A stretch of 21,972 bases of DNA from assembly GCA_001953115.1 (NCBI GenBank), contig LSSL01001922.1, forward strand, positions 65,822 through 87,793, given 5' to 3'. Position numbers and translations under genes: made by a program. Position 1 is the stretch's first letter; the number at the start of each line of letters is the position of its first letter. The DNA is from Smittium mucronatum (lineage: Eukaryota > Kickxellomycota > Harpellomycetes > Harpellales > Legeriomycetaceae). Below, in pieces: positions 1-9,900 of the stretch. Below the pieces are notes generated by a model. The model saw only the letters and a list, made by a program, of their open reading frames with translations, ran no database searches and was not told the origin of the DNA.

Positions 1-239
1 AACTAATTATTGGGCTAAGAGGCGTCTATTTTTGAACAATATTAACGGTTTAAAATCAAATCCTATAGCTGAGGACGAGAAAAAGGAAACTTCCTGTCCA
101 AAAAGATCCATTATTTACGCAGTAATATTGATCAACAAGACGGTTATTTTCGACCAATATTTCTTCATAGAAACCTATATTTTTAACTTTGGTCAAGAAA
201 AATTGCACTTCCTGTCCAAAAAGTGGCCATTTTATCCGA
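1..239. repeat. 118-bp tandem repeat, two diverged copies (satellite edge)
   Basis: Three blocks recur at a constant offset of 118 bases. ACTTCCTGTCCAAAAAG at 89-105 returns exactly at 207-223. A 22-base block at 22-43 returns at 140-161 with 17 matches. An AGAAAAA block just before the first motif also returns. Units are therefore about 4-121 and 122-239. The next period after 240 does not match, so the array seems to end here and probably continues left of the window. The reading frame at 32-256 merely crosses the repeat, starts at TTG and shows no protein signature. Seen directly: the periodicity. Inferred: that this is the border of a longer satellite rather than a single duplication. Confidence 0.6.
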
Positions 240-598
240 GTAAAAAGGGGTTTTGACAAAGTAAAAATCTCATCCGATAATTTTTTGCCATATAAATAAT
301 TATGGTTTTATAACATAATACACCAATTAGATATGGATAAAAATTCTATTATCTTTGCCAAAATCAATTTTTTTAACCAGAAATTTGGCCCCTGAAGGGT
401 TTAAGAATCCCCAATATCTTAAATAGAAAGTGGTGATGTTATCTGCCAATAAAACCCCGGAAAAAAAATACAAAGTCGTAATTTAATTTGGAAATTATCG
501 AAACTTATTACCAATAGTGGTTTAGATGTCAGGTTTTTTTAATTAAGCATGTTATGTCTTAGTTAAAAAGAAATACTTTTATGATCTATTTGATAGAT
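240..598. other. AT-rich DNA without recognised gene
   Basis: This stretch separates the satellite from retroelement copy A. It contains short C-rich or G-rich words in AT-rich sequence, but no frame of useful length, no RNA gene and no repeat that I could match elsewhere. Confidence 0.5.
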
Positions 599-613
599 AA
601 ATATAACTTTCCA
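599..613. repeat. left target site duplication of copy A
   Basis: AAATATAACTTTCCA here matches AAATAAAACTTTACA at 670-684 at 13 of 15 positions. The pair exactly brackets the copy A fragment and its A-rich tail, as expected for target-primed insertion. The two differences suggest an older insertion than copy C. Confidence 0.55.
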
Positions 614-669
614 GTTTTTAATGACGTTATCTTACAATAAAATTCCGTGGTACAAAAAATAAATAAATA
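614..669 (+). mobile_element. retroelement copy A: 42-bp 3' end fragment plus A-rich tail
   Basis: Bases 614-655 match the 3' terminus of copy B (1301-1342) at 40 of 42 positions, including GTTTTTAATG and CTTACAATAAAATTCCGTG. AATAAA lies at 636-641, followed after about 14 bases by an A-rich tail with an AAAT-like pattern to 669. Only the last 42 bases of the element are present, an extreme 5' truncation of the kind produced when reverse transcription stops early. Imperfect 15-bp duplications flank it at 599-613 and 670-684. The fragment is non-coding and serves mainly as a marker of the family's 3' end. Confidence 0.72.
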
Positions 670-684
670 AAATAAAACTTTACA
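670..684. repeat. right target site duplication of copy A
   Basis: AAATAAAACTTTACA follows the A-rich tail and pairs with 599-613 (13 of 15 identical). Because the region is A-rich, the exact tail/duplication boundary is uncertain by a few bases. Confidence 0.5.
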
Positions 685-1139
685 AAATAGTTAATTCGAT
701 TTTAATATTCAATAGTAATCTAGTTAGGATCAAAAGTTAAATTTTAAATTTTATAATATCTGATAAAATATTATATTAATGCGATTTGTACTCACTAGGC
801 AGTCTATGGTGTTTGAAACGTCCAACGGTTTATTTCTAATGATATTTTAAAACGACTAAAATTTTACTTTTAAATAATCGTTGAAAATTTCCCCCTATTG
901 TGGAAATCATAACAATTATAAAATGTTTTCATATAACTATTTAATGCATTTACAACATAAAATCATTTTTTCTTGTTTTTACCGAATTGGAATTTATAAA
1001 TTTTAATCAACTTAAAAACAAAATTCAAGTAAAAAAAATTATTTTCGAAATTAAATATTTATTTATTGCTTAGTTTTAATATCGGTGACTTTAAAAGCAA
1101 TATCAAAAAAACTTAATTGGTAAAACCAAAATAATGGCT
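685..1139. other. AT-rich spacer between copies A and B
   Basis: No reading frame, RNA gene or further copy of the retroelement is visible. One less AT-rich patch around 781-835 has no recognisable content. Confidence 0.5.
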
Positions 1140-1154
1140 TTATTATAGCTTAAT
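1140..1154. repeat. left target site duplication of copy B
   Basis: TTATTATAGCTTAAT matches TTATTATAGTTTAAT at 1343-1357 with a single C/T difference and directly abuts the 5' end of copy B. Confidence 0.85.
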
Positions 1155-1342
1155 ACTTGAAGCAATGCCAGGGGGTTTCTTTCGGTTGTTAGATTGCACC
1201 CTTTTCCTGTAGATACGCAGCCAGTAGTCCGGCAGAGAAGCTTATTGTAGTTAGGATAATAGTCTTTCTTTGTCTTTTTTTTTCGTATTTTTTTAGTATA
1301 GTTTTTAATGGCGTTATCTTACAATAAAATTCCGTGATACAA
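1155..1342 (+). mobile_element. retroelement copy B: 5'-truncated, 188 bp
   Basis: The reverse complement of this segment aligns to copy C (about 2004-2187) at roughly 88-90% identity counted by eye, ending precisely where the flanking 15-bp duplication begins. The 3' end reads ACAATAAAATTCCGTGATACAA, with AATAAA at 1323-1328. Only a very short A tail remains. Homology to C stops at its own 5' duplication, so it is a truncated copy and not a full element. It carries the T-rich block 1271-1295 and the 3' end shared by A, C and D. The segment corresponds to the 3' region beyond the decayed reading frame seen in C and D. It lies in inverted orientation to C, 651 bases from C's left duplication edge to edge. 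Confidence 0.86.
1323..1328 (+). terminator. polyadenylation signal of copy B
   Basis: AATAAA lies 14 bases before the inferred RNA 3' end. The same hexamer stands at the equivalent place in A, C and D, which identifies the 3' end and the direction of transcription. Confidence 0.7.
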
Positions 1343-1357
1343 TTATTATAGTTTAAT
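1343..1357. repeat. right target site duplication of copy B
   Basis: TTATTATAGTTTAAT begins right after the element's terminal ACAA and pairs with 1140-1154 at 14 of 15 positions. Confidence 0.85.
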
Positions 1358-1978
1358 CAGATTAACCTTCCAGAAAAAAATGCTATACTCGTGAATATAT
1401 TTTATATTATTTTTAATTGAAAAAAAATATTTAAATTATAACAACACAGGTGATATTTTTTGAAACTTTCTTGATACATTTTAGTTAAAATAACCGTAGT
1501 ATTTAACATTCTTTAAAAAAAATTCATTCAAAATACTTTAAAAGTAGGTTTGGCACTTTATCCTTCAATAAGATAAAAATAAAACTTCGATAGATCAATT
1601 TTATATAATTAAATTCATGAAAATATCCATAAAATTATATTATGTTAAATAAAAATACACGAGAATATTTTTTCGATAAAAATTATAGAAATTAATCATA
1701 AAAATCAACCTGAAAGATTGAAAATATACATAGAGAAATTTAAATAAATTGAAAAAAAAAAAAGATTAATTTCTTTAATCAAATATATCACATTAGTGAT
1801 AAAGAATTTATTTTTTATGTTTAACAATCAATCATCTCATTTCTCACTTGAATTCATTTTCTTGTTGGATCCAAAATAAACAAATTTGGTGATATTTATT
1901 ATGATTTAGAAAAATATTTAGAAATGCTGAGATGATAAGAAACAATAAGTAGAAAAATTTTCACAGAATTCATGCTAA
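1358..1978. other. AT-rich spacer between inverted copies B and C
   Basis: About 620 bases with frequent stops in every frame and A runs such as that near 1751-1762. No gene is visible. If transcribed together with B and C, this would be the loop between complementary arms. Confidence 0.5.
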
Positions 1979-1993
1979 TTATATTAATGGGAT
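1979..1993. repeat. left target site duplication of copy C
   Basis: TTATATTAATGGGAT is repeated without mismatch at 2613-2627. It meets the T10 run that is the element's poly(A) tail read on this strand, so its last T could belong to the tail. Confidence 0.92.
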
Positions 1994-2012
1994 TTTTTTT
2001 TTATCGCGGAAT

Positions 2013-2018
2013 TTTATT
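2013..2018 (-). terminator. polyadenylation signal of copy C
   Basis: TTTATT on the + strand is AATAAA on the element strand, about 10 bases before its poly(A) tail. Its position matches those in the other three copies. Confidence 0.7.
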
Positions 2019-2192
2019 GTAAGATAACGCCATTAAAAACTATACTAAAAAAATACGAAAAAAAAAGACATAGAAAAGACTATTATCCTAACTACAATAA
2101 TCTCCTCTGTCGGACTACCGGTTGCGTACCTACGGTAAAAGGGTCCAATCTGCCAATCGAAAGACCCCCCCTTTATTGCTTCAAGTAGGCCG

Positions 2193-2218
2193 GATGACTG
2201 AGGTTACATGCAGTCATC
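2193..2218 (-). other. stem-loop in copy C around a conserved loop
   Basis: GATGACTG (2193-2200) and CAGTCATC (2211-2218) are perfectly complementary, around a 10-base loop. The sequence ACTGAGGTTACATG that spans the loop is identical in D at about 15933-15946, but D has lost the right arm. The stem is therefore copy-specific, while the loop sequence is conserved. Confidence 0.45.
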
Positions 2219-2223
2219 TATTA

Positions 2224-2259
2224 AGCTCTTTTTCAACGAAAAATAGTCCATTGAAGCTA
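2224..2259 (-). other. stem-loop shared by copies C and D
   Basis: On the element strand, TTCAATG and CGTTGAA pair over seven positions with one G-U wobble, next to an AGCT on both sides. In D the equivalent place holds a perfect 8-bp stem, TAATGAAT (15971-15978) against ATTCATTA (15983-15990), again inside AGCT boxes. The two primary sequences differ, yet both fold at the same location. I infer a structured element RNA; with only two copies this is suggestive, not proof. Confidence 0.4.
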
Positions 2260-2271
2260 CTGAGCTCCTAA

Positions 2272-2502
2272 TCAGAGCCTAATTCTAACAGGATTAATAA
2301 AATTAGGCTCCTACCCAAATTTTGGATTGATCGAAATGGCTTTTCTACAAATATCTGTTAGACACTGAGATCCGTCTGACTGTCGAGCGCTGTATTTGTG
2401 CACTAGAATATGCCTCAGCTGTGCTAAACTATCGGATCCTCCTGTTTCGAGATGTTTCGTATCTGGAATCGCTGTCCTTAGAATCTCTGTGCGCTGTCTC
2501 CA
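2272..2502 (-). pseudogene. decayed C-terminal coding remnant in copy C
   Basis: One - strand frame is open from 2502 down to a TAG at 2311-2313 (63 codons), then continues 12 codons to TGA at 2272-2274. There is no start codon, so it is the tail of a longer protein. The peptide holds RQSDGS, RKAISINP and FG, then EPNFINPVRIRL after the TAG. D encodes the similar RQSDGS, RKAIYINP, FG and ESNFINLVRNRL, with the TAG position read as Leu. Agreement at protein level, including across the stop, argues that this was the true coding frame and that the TAG in C is a later mutation. I do not recognise the protein. By position it should be the C-terminus of a LINE open reading frame, but this is inference; no catalytic motif is present. 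Confidence 0.55.
2275..2310 (-). other. 10-bp stem-loop in copy C, partly kept in D
   Basis: GAGCCTAATT (2275-2284) and AATTAGGCTC (2301-2310) are perfectly complementary around a 16-base loop. The D equivalent keeps 8 of 10 pairs on the element strand, one as a G-U wobble. It overlaps the end of the coding remnant, so constraint on the protein could explain part of the similarity. Confidence 0.5.
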
Positions 2503-2547
2503 CTATTTACAACCCTCAATAGCAAAACGCAATGTTAATTTTTGGCT

Positions 2548-2571
2548 TAGTGTACTTCGAAAAGTACACTA
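2548..2571 (-). other. 10-bp perfect hairpin near the 5' end of copy C
   Basis: TAGTGTACTT (2548-2557) and AAGTACACTA (2562-2571) form a perfect stem with the tetraloop CGAA. Outer GCTTA and TAAGC sequences extend it across a small bulge. It lies about 40 bases from the element's 5' boundary. D shows only traces of the outer part, so conservation is not established. Confidence 0.6.
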
Positions 2572-2612
2572 TTAAGCATTTAGACCACGGCAAGGTATTT
2601 CACTCTTAGGGG

Positions 2613-2627
2613 TTATATTAATGGGAT
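2613..2627. repeat. right target site duplication of copy C
   Basis: TTATATTAATGGGAT, identical to 1979-1993. The perfect match fixes the 5' boundary of the element at 2612. Confidence 0.92.
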
Positions 2628-3012
2628 AATTAAGGGAAATTTCAAGTACTATAACCTTATAAATGCATTAAATATCTGAAAATTTGTTTTATATTTTAAC
2701 AGATTTAATTAAAGATGTTGTTAAAGATCAATCTACGAAAAAAAAAATACTTACAAAAAAAATCATAGAAAATTAGCCCAATATTTAAATCTATCTGTAA
2801 TGAACCTAGATTCAGTAAGTGCATTGAGCACTTCATCCAATGAAGAAATCCTCCCATAAGCTGTATTGACTTTTAGAAAAAAGAAAATGGTATAAATAAG
2901 GAAGCCCAATCATTTCGGAATGGCTAAGCTTTTCAGCTTGTATTTTTCCCTATCTTTTATATTTTTAACTAATATATCCATTTACCTTTTATTATATAAA
3001 TTATCCCATTAA
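2618..3012. mobile_element. possible 395-bp inverted-repeat (MITE-like) element with TTAA ends
   Basis: TTAATGGGATAATT at 2618-2631 is the exact reverse complement of AATTATCCCATTAA at 2999-3012. Both ends therefore carry TTAA on the outside, followed inward by TGGGATAATT. TTAA is the target duplication of piggyBac-type transposons, but the termini here do not match the usual CCC start and similarity stops after the 14 bases. There is no internal reading frame, as expected for a non-autonomous element. Copy C inserted on the left end, so its duplication (1979-1993) repeats the first ten bases. It could be chance in AT-rich DNA; the GGG/CCC core makes that less likely. Confidence 0.3.
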
Positions 3013-6000
3013 ACCTGATTCTTACACTATCAGACCATATAGATGTGGTTAAGATGTTATAATTTAGTGGATTTTTTGGAATAAAAGACATTTACCTGAT
3101 ATCAAATCGTATTAATCGAGTATAAAAGAGGAATAGAGTTTCTACAAAATGGGAGGTTTAATTTTTTCAGCTGTAAAATTTTACGAAAAATTTATCAAGC
3201 TTCTTTTTTGTAGGCTAACTTATAGCAAATATAGAGTATTTTTTGAACAGAATGAATAGTAAAAGTGAATGATCGTGGAGATCAGATGTTTTATGGTGTA
3301 GTTTACATCATTAATTCCAAATAATATTGCCTCCAATAAAAATAATGGGTTTTTTTTAAAAAAATAAAATAAGTATCAATTTAATAAGTGAAGTTAAATT
3401 ATAGCTGATAATATTCGAAATATGTCATAATAATTCTAATTTACTTTCATGATACTATTTTTAGAGCTCTAAAAAATCTTTTCAAGTTAATAATAGTTTT
3501 TTTTGAAATTTTTTTTGAGGTTTATATACCAAACAGTATAAAATAAATTAGCCCCAAGTGTCACTGATAATTATTGGAGTCAAATAAAATAATATCATAA
3601 ATAACTGAACCTCGAATTCTATGCTAATAATGGATGAGTTTATATCTATAATCTAAACAATAAAAATGGCTTAACAATTTTTTTTAGAAAAAGAGGAAAT
3701 AAAAAAAAATGCAAAGATGATTAAAAATCAAAAATTCTTTAATAAAATAGTTTATTTTTCATTTAAGGCTTGTTTTTAAACCTAGTATTTCTATAAAGAG
3801 ATTCAAAGCGATGAAGAGGCAATTTTCTGTGGAAATTTGTATCAACGATTGAGCTTATATAAATTTTTTTATTAAAATAATTTCTTAATTGCTATTCATG
3901 GTTTAGTGCAGGTAGTGGCATTTAAATGGAATTTTTAAAATAGGTATATTATACCTGAAAAAAAAAACAATCTTCCTTTATATTTTTTAAAAATAAAAAA
4001 ATAAAAATTTGTAATGAAATTCATATTTGCCTTTATTTTCGAAATAGTCTGATTTTTTTTCTTTTCCAATATCATTTTTTTAATCAAGTCAAAAATAAAA
4101 AATAGGTTTAAATATGGGAAAAACATTTTTTTCTATTTTTTTCTATTATATTCTATTAAGTTGAGTTTTTTTTTATCGAAAATATTTGATTCTATCGATC
4201 TCAGTTAATGTTAAATTTCTTAAGATAAATCATCATAAATACCAAGATTCCAAATAAAAAATATAGGGGGTTTTAATTAAAAGAGCATAATTTTTTGATA
4301 ATTTTTTTTATTTTTACTAAATTCTTAGATAATCACATAATTGTATGTCCTATTTAATTACAGAAACGCCATTATTTAAAAAAAAACATATTATTTACAA
4401 CAAATAACTAAAATATTTAAAAAGACTAAATAAAGAAGGATAAAAATGAAAATAAATATTTTTTAAAAATATTTATCTATAACTCAATCATGCTAAAAAA
4501 AAGTATGAATTCATGTATGGGGTTGAAATTTCATTAAAAACATAGAAAAAAAAAATTTAAAATTAATTTTTTTTTTTACCACTATTAATTTCGAAAGTTT
4601 TTTTTAATAAAAATTATATGTTAATAATTTTAGATGATGAAAAAATTGCGTTTTTAGTTTTGTAATTGATGTTAATTGCGTTTTTTCGTAACGTTAATTG
4701 ATATGAAATTTTCAATTTTTTTTTTGTATTTTGAATCTTAAATTTTGGATGATGCCTCTTGGAAATCAAAGACTTGAAATCATAAAAATCAAAAGATAAA
4801 AAGATAAAAATTTAGTATAGAGTAGGAATATTTAATTTATAATTGCTTCAAAGAAACAATAATTCATATTTGGATATTATAAATTATACAATGTGTATTT
4901 ATTATGCATAAATAATTAGAAAATCGGAAAGGAATCCAAGTTATAATCTTTACAATGAAGTACATATTTTTTATTTAGTAAATTTCTAAATATTAGATCC
5001 ATTAGATAAATAAAGTGTATCAATAGCAGTATTTTAATTGTAAGAACAAAATTAAAAAAATATTGCTTACACTGCATAAGTCAATATTAACTTTTTTCTT
5101 AGAATAATAAATTTATTTCGGCTTGATACCATAGAAAAATGATTAATTTTTAATTTTTTAGTTTTCTATTGTATCATAAATTTCTATATACAATAAAATT
5201 TTAATCTACAAGATAATCAATAAAATATTCATAGTTAAAGATGTTCAAATAAAATAGTTTTTGTATATGTATTTTAGTTTTAATTAGAAATATTTATTTC
5301 TAAAGTATTTCTTTAAAAAACCTTGAAATTTTGGAAATAAATACGATAATGAAATAGATAATTATACCTGAAATTATGATTTATGAAAAATCGAATTTGT
5401 ATAAATAATACGTGATAAATGTGCAAAAAATTGGAGTAATTTCATCTCTATTTGATATAAAAGTAAAAATAGAGAATCGTTGATAGAAATTTTTTCTCCG
5501 TGTATTATAATTTTTTTTAATTAAGAAAATTATATCAGGAGTTCATAATTATCAAAAATGAATTTTTTTAAAATAAAGAAAATTGGGTTTGTATGACATA
5601 TATAGAATTTTACACTGTTTCCAGAAATAAATAACTAAAAATTATATTCTTTACTTTAATTAAAAAGAAAGTAACCTATAAAATAAGTAAATAAATCAAG
5701 AAAGAATTATTCCAAATTATTGCTATTATTATGTTTCTATACTTCAAAATAATAATAAAATTCAATAAAAAACATAATGGTATTAAGCTGAATAAAAAAA
5801 TAGAAAGTAATTTAAACCATCTAAATAAATATAAATATTATATAAAGACAGTATAATTTTAAAAAAGAAGTTTTAGTTTTAGCTGATATTAATTTATATT
5901 TGATTTTTTCATAAATTTTATTATTTTAAATTATTTTAATTTTATAATGCTATTCATAGCGATTTTAAAAAACATACATAAATATTTAAATAGTCTAAAT

Positions 6001-6500
6001 TCACATTTTTAAAATATATTTGTTCTATTTAAATTCAAAATGAAAAAAGAAAATGATTTAAAAATAAAATTTTTTGATAAAAGTTTTATAATCACAAAAG
6101 AATTAATCGATGAAGTAATAAATTCAATTTCAAGTAGGGCGTTTTTTTTTCAAAAACAAATAAAAAAATAATTGGATCTATTAAAATTTAGTGATTTCCA
6201 AATCAAGTTTTTATTTAAACAATCAAAATAATCTTATCAGCATTAATTAAATTTATGATGGATAATTTTGAGGTACTTTAACTTCTTTGATTAAATATCT
6301 AAGTAAAAAAAAAGGTATTTAACATTTTTTTCCATAAAAATAGAGAAAAAATCATCCTAATTTAAAAAATAAACCACAATAACAAAGTATTAACTTCATT
6401 TTTTTCTGAAATAATTATTTTGAGTTCAAATTTTGTAATTAATTAAATATAGTTTTATCTAAATTTGATTTTTACCATTTTTATGTATTTACACAACTGG
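3013..6500. other. gene-less, extremely AT-rich stretch
   Basis: Both strands are broken by stops throughout. The - strand frame at 3935-4126 is made almost entirely of Phe, Lys, Ile and Asn from A/T runs and is not credible. A 30-bp tandem duplication lies at 4644-4703. A 43-codon ATG frame at 6040-6171 is the only slightly protein-like segment. Confidence 0.55.
4644..4703. repeat. imperfect 30-bp tandem duplication
   Basis: AATTGCGTTTTT at 4644-4655 returns at 4674-4685, and both units end in a TAATTGAT block. Two copies only. The GCG cores make the match more than a shared A/T run. Confidence 0.55.
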
Positions 6501-6548
6501 CTTTAAATTGTATGCAAATAATAATAAAAAAGACTTTTTTTCAACATC

Positions 6549-6565
6549 AAAAAAAAAAAAAAAAA
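6549..6565. repeat. A17 homopolymer
   Basis: Seventeen consecutive A residues. AATAAA-like words lie about 20-25 bases before it, so a retroposed 3' end was considered, but no flanking duplication was found. Confidence 0.8.
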
Positions 6566-6935
6566 TTATAGTTTCTTATGCAAATTGGAAGTTTTATTAT
6601 TAATCCAATAATTCAAAAAGTAATTTTTTATATATCGAAAGAATTTATGTAATATATTATGTGAATTATTGAGATCATATTTATTTTTATGAATTATATT
6701 TTGTATAATGCATTTTTTGAGAATGATAATTAAAAAAACAAAACCAAAAATATTCATGAAAATGATTTATATATTCATGTCAATTCTTCATTATATTTAA
6801 CCTTCTTTGTTATTCAAATAAAAAAAATGCATATTACCTGATAAAGTTTTGACTTAAAAAAAGTACTTTTAATTTAAAAATAGAAAAATTAAATTTTTTT
6901 TATAATTTTTAGCCTAAATTATTTGAGGATATATA

Positions 6936-6951
6936 ATATATATATATATAT
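6936..6951. repeat. (AT)8 microsatellite
   Basis: Eight uninterrupted AT dinucleotides in a longer TA-rich patch that begins at 6930. Confidence 0.9.
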
Positions 6952-9900
6952 TCAGAGATAAAATTATAAGATTTTTTTTTAAAAAAAGAGGCATATTATA
7001 AAATGAGAATTCTTTCTGCACCAATATCTATGAGATTAAAAGATTTATCACACGTTTTGCAAGAGCAAGGAGTTTATTATTCAAAGTTAGATTTTTTCAT
7101 TTATTTTCTGCTTTTGAGCTAGCGAATATTTTTGTGAGCGAGATTTAGTTTTTGAATAGAATATAAATAGCATTACATTTCACACTTTTTTTTTATCTTT
7201 ATTTTGTATTAGAATTTATAAAGTATTATTTCTTATTAATGATCTAGCATTGTTCTTTTTTATCTAATCTAATAGTAAATAAATGAGTATTTAATTTAAA
7301 ATATAAATGTGAATGTATTTGAGTTAAATTATAGTTATATTACTAAATTTATTCAATATAAAAACAAATAAAATACATATACTTAGAAAATGAAAAAGAA
7401 TATAAGTTTATAACACCAGTTTTTTTCAAAAATTTATTGAAGTAGGGTGTATTTTTTTCATTAATAAAGATAAATTTTAATTTATAGTTTTTATAAAAGT
7501 AATAGAACTAAGTGAAAAATAATTTATAGGGGTTAATTAAATTTTAAATTTTTTTTTGTATTTTATATATTTAGACTAAGTATATAGGTCTGTGTGAACA
7601 AAAAATAATGAAATAAGTGCTTTTCCTAATTTGTAAGAGTTATTTTAGAGTGGAACATTAATATGTTGACAAAAATGCATTTATAAATAAAAAAAAGTCA
7701 AGTTCCAGTGAAAAATCAAACTCAAAAAAAAAACCTAAATTTTATATAGTATTTATCATCCAATTAAAAAATAGCATAAATTATCTGATTTATAGATTTA
7801 CATAAAAAGTTGATTATTATAGCAGCTTGTGAAGTTTTAGTAAACAAAAAAATACAATTTTTTCTCTATAAGTTTTTAAATAAATTTTTAGGCATTTTAT
7901 ATTATTTTAAGCAAAAAATCGAGATTATTTTTTTTATTTATATTTTCCAATAAAAAGATTATTCATAAGAGAAGAATTTATTGGGAAAATATGTGAATTT
8001 TTTTTATATATGTGGCTAAAAAGTATTAAAGATTATATTGAATTTTTATTAGATATATTTAAATTTCTTACAAAATTATTTTTTATTTTATTTTATTTTA
8101 TAAAATGAAGCTAAAAAAGAGAATTGCAACATATATGCTTGTTAAAAATAATTATGGTCTTAAAATCAAATTTAAGAGAAAAATCCGCTGAAATCAGAAA
8201 TCCACATGGTTAAAAAAATCAAAATCAACATATCTATTATAATATATAATGATAATATAAGGAATGTCATATTTTTTTATTTCATTGAATTGAGCTGTTG
8301 TGATTGTGTCATTATTGGAAAAAATCGAAAGTTTATATTATCAAATTATTAAAATTTTCTTCAATATAAGGGTAATTAATGAATAAAATTATCTTTTTTT
8401 TTGATAAAATCGTAATTTTAAGTATTAAAGGTTTAACAATAGATAGTTTTAAGATTGAATCCTTAGGAGTTTTTTTAAATTAAGTAAAATATATAATAAA
8501 GAGAAAAATTATTTATCTTGATTCTAGTTAAAATTTATTCGGATTAATACAATAAAATTTATTGTTAATAGGATATTTTTAATGCTAAATATAAATTTAA
8601 CACTAAATATTAAACCATTTAAAATATGAATTTTTTTTATAATACAATCACATTTAATATCGAAAAAATAATTTGTTTTAGGTATATGTATTAATTAATC
8701 AGCCAAATAAAGTATGTACTAATTATACAGCTTAATAATAAGAGCTATAATAAAAAACAAAAAATAGTAATTTTGAACATAATTAAAATAATGAATGGTA
8801 TTTTTTAAATCCAAAAATTCTTTTATACATATTCTTGATAATTTTATTGCTATAATTTGATATTAAAATTATATTTTTACGCATAATTCTCCTAGAAATT
8901 TGCATAAAAATCGTTTAGAAATAAAATAATCAAGAAAATAACCCAATAATACAGCATTTCAACCGATTAATAAATTTTTATAATTATTTAATACTGAAAA
9001 ATTTGTGTGTATAAAACTTTAATTATTATTCATATTTAATTATCGATTTTAAAAATCAGCGGAGGAAATAATATTTTTTTACCTTGGGGTTTATTTTTAT
9101 TTAATTTTGATTTTTAGGATATTATTTTGGATTTATTATGCCAGTAATAAAATTTTCGGTCATTAATAATTAGTCAATTATTAACTCACAAAAAAAAAAA
9201 ACTCGCCTTAAATCATAGCGAAAAATTCTTTATTTAATACTTTTGCATGATGTAAATTTTTTATACCGCAACTATTTTGCTACTACAATTATTATTTGCC
9301 AAATTTAGCGAATTATTACCCCTTTAAGATAGGCGCTGTAAGAGATTAGTGAAATAGCCATTGTAAAATAAAAATTTATATCGCCTTTTTAACCTACCGC
9401 TATTAAAATAAAATTATTTTAAAAAAGATAATTAATCATATTTGTTGTTTCTATTTATTTTTATATTCTCAGCTTATTTTTTGATATTTATTGGTAGGAA
9501 AAATTAAGAAATTTTCAGTTTAATAACTTTTTTTTTTGATTCTTATATCAGACAAAAATTTCATCCAATTAAATTAAATTTTAGTTGGTAAGTACCCACT
9601 TAAAGAAATTCGGAAAGATGTGGAATATTATTTTCAATAAAATAAATTATTTTAAAATGAAATAAATTGGCTAAAAATGATTTATTAACACAAAAGCCTA
9701 TATATTTCGTAAAAAAAAAATTTCTTCGGTAAAACTTCAGAGATTTATAAAGATAATTTCTTCTGTAATTATAATTAATATTTTCAAAAAAGCAGCTCTT
9801 TAACTTATATGAGTTTTTACAAATTAGAATGGAAGAAAGTGTTTGATGTAAAATTGTCCACATCCAAAAATAATCTGCTTTTAAATCAATTAAAGAATAA

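Larger units (their letters stand above)
1994..2612 (-). mobile_element. retroelement copy C: longest, best preserved copy
   Basis: A segment of about 610 bp on the - strand, bracketed by a perfect 15-bp duplication. Its 3' end is at the low coordinate: a T run (1993-2002) is the poly(A) tail, and AATAAA is at 2013-2018 on the - strand. Base composition is about 40% G+C in its middle, far above the surroundings. It aligns to B over the last 180 bases and to D over nearly its whole length, to about 2590. The 5' part contains a decayed coding segment (2272-2502). It may be a full short element or a 5'-truncated copy of a longer LINE; no reverse transcriptase or endonuclease motif lies within it. 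I saw no convincing pol III A or B box, which argues weakly against a tRNA-derived SINE. The intact duplication makes it the youngest insertion in the window. Confidence 0.92.

Noticed and set aside
32..259. Reading frames on both strands over 32-256 and 56-259
   Set aside because: Both cross the 118-bp tandem repeat, begin at non-ATG or chance starts, and show no protein-like features.
6523..6565. Retroposed 3' end ending in the A17 tract
   Set aside because: No flanking duplication and no similarity to the A-D 3' end.
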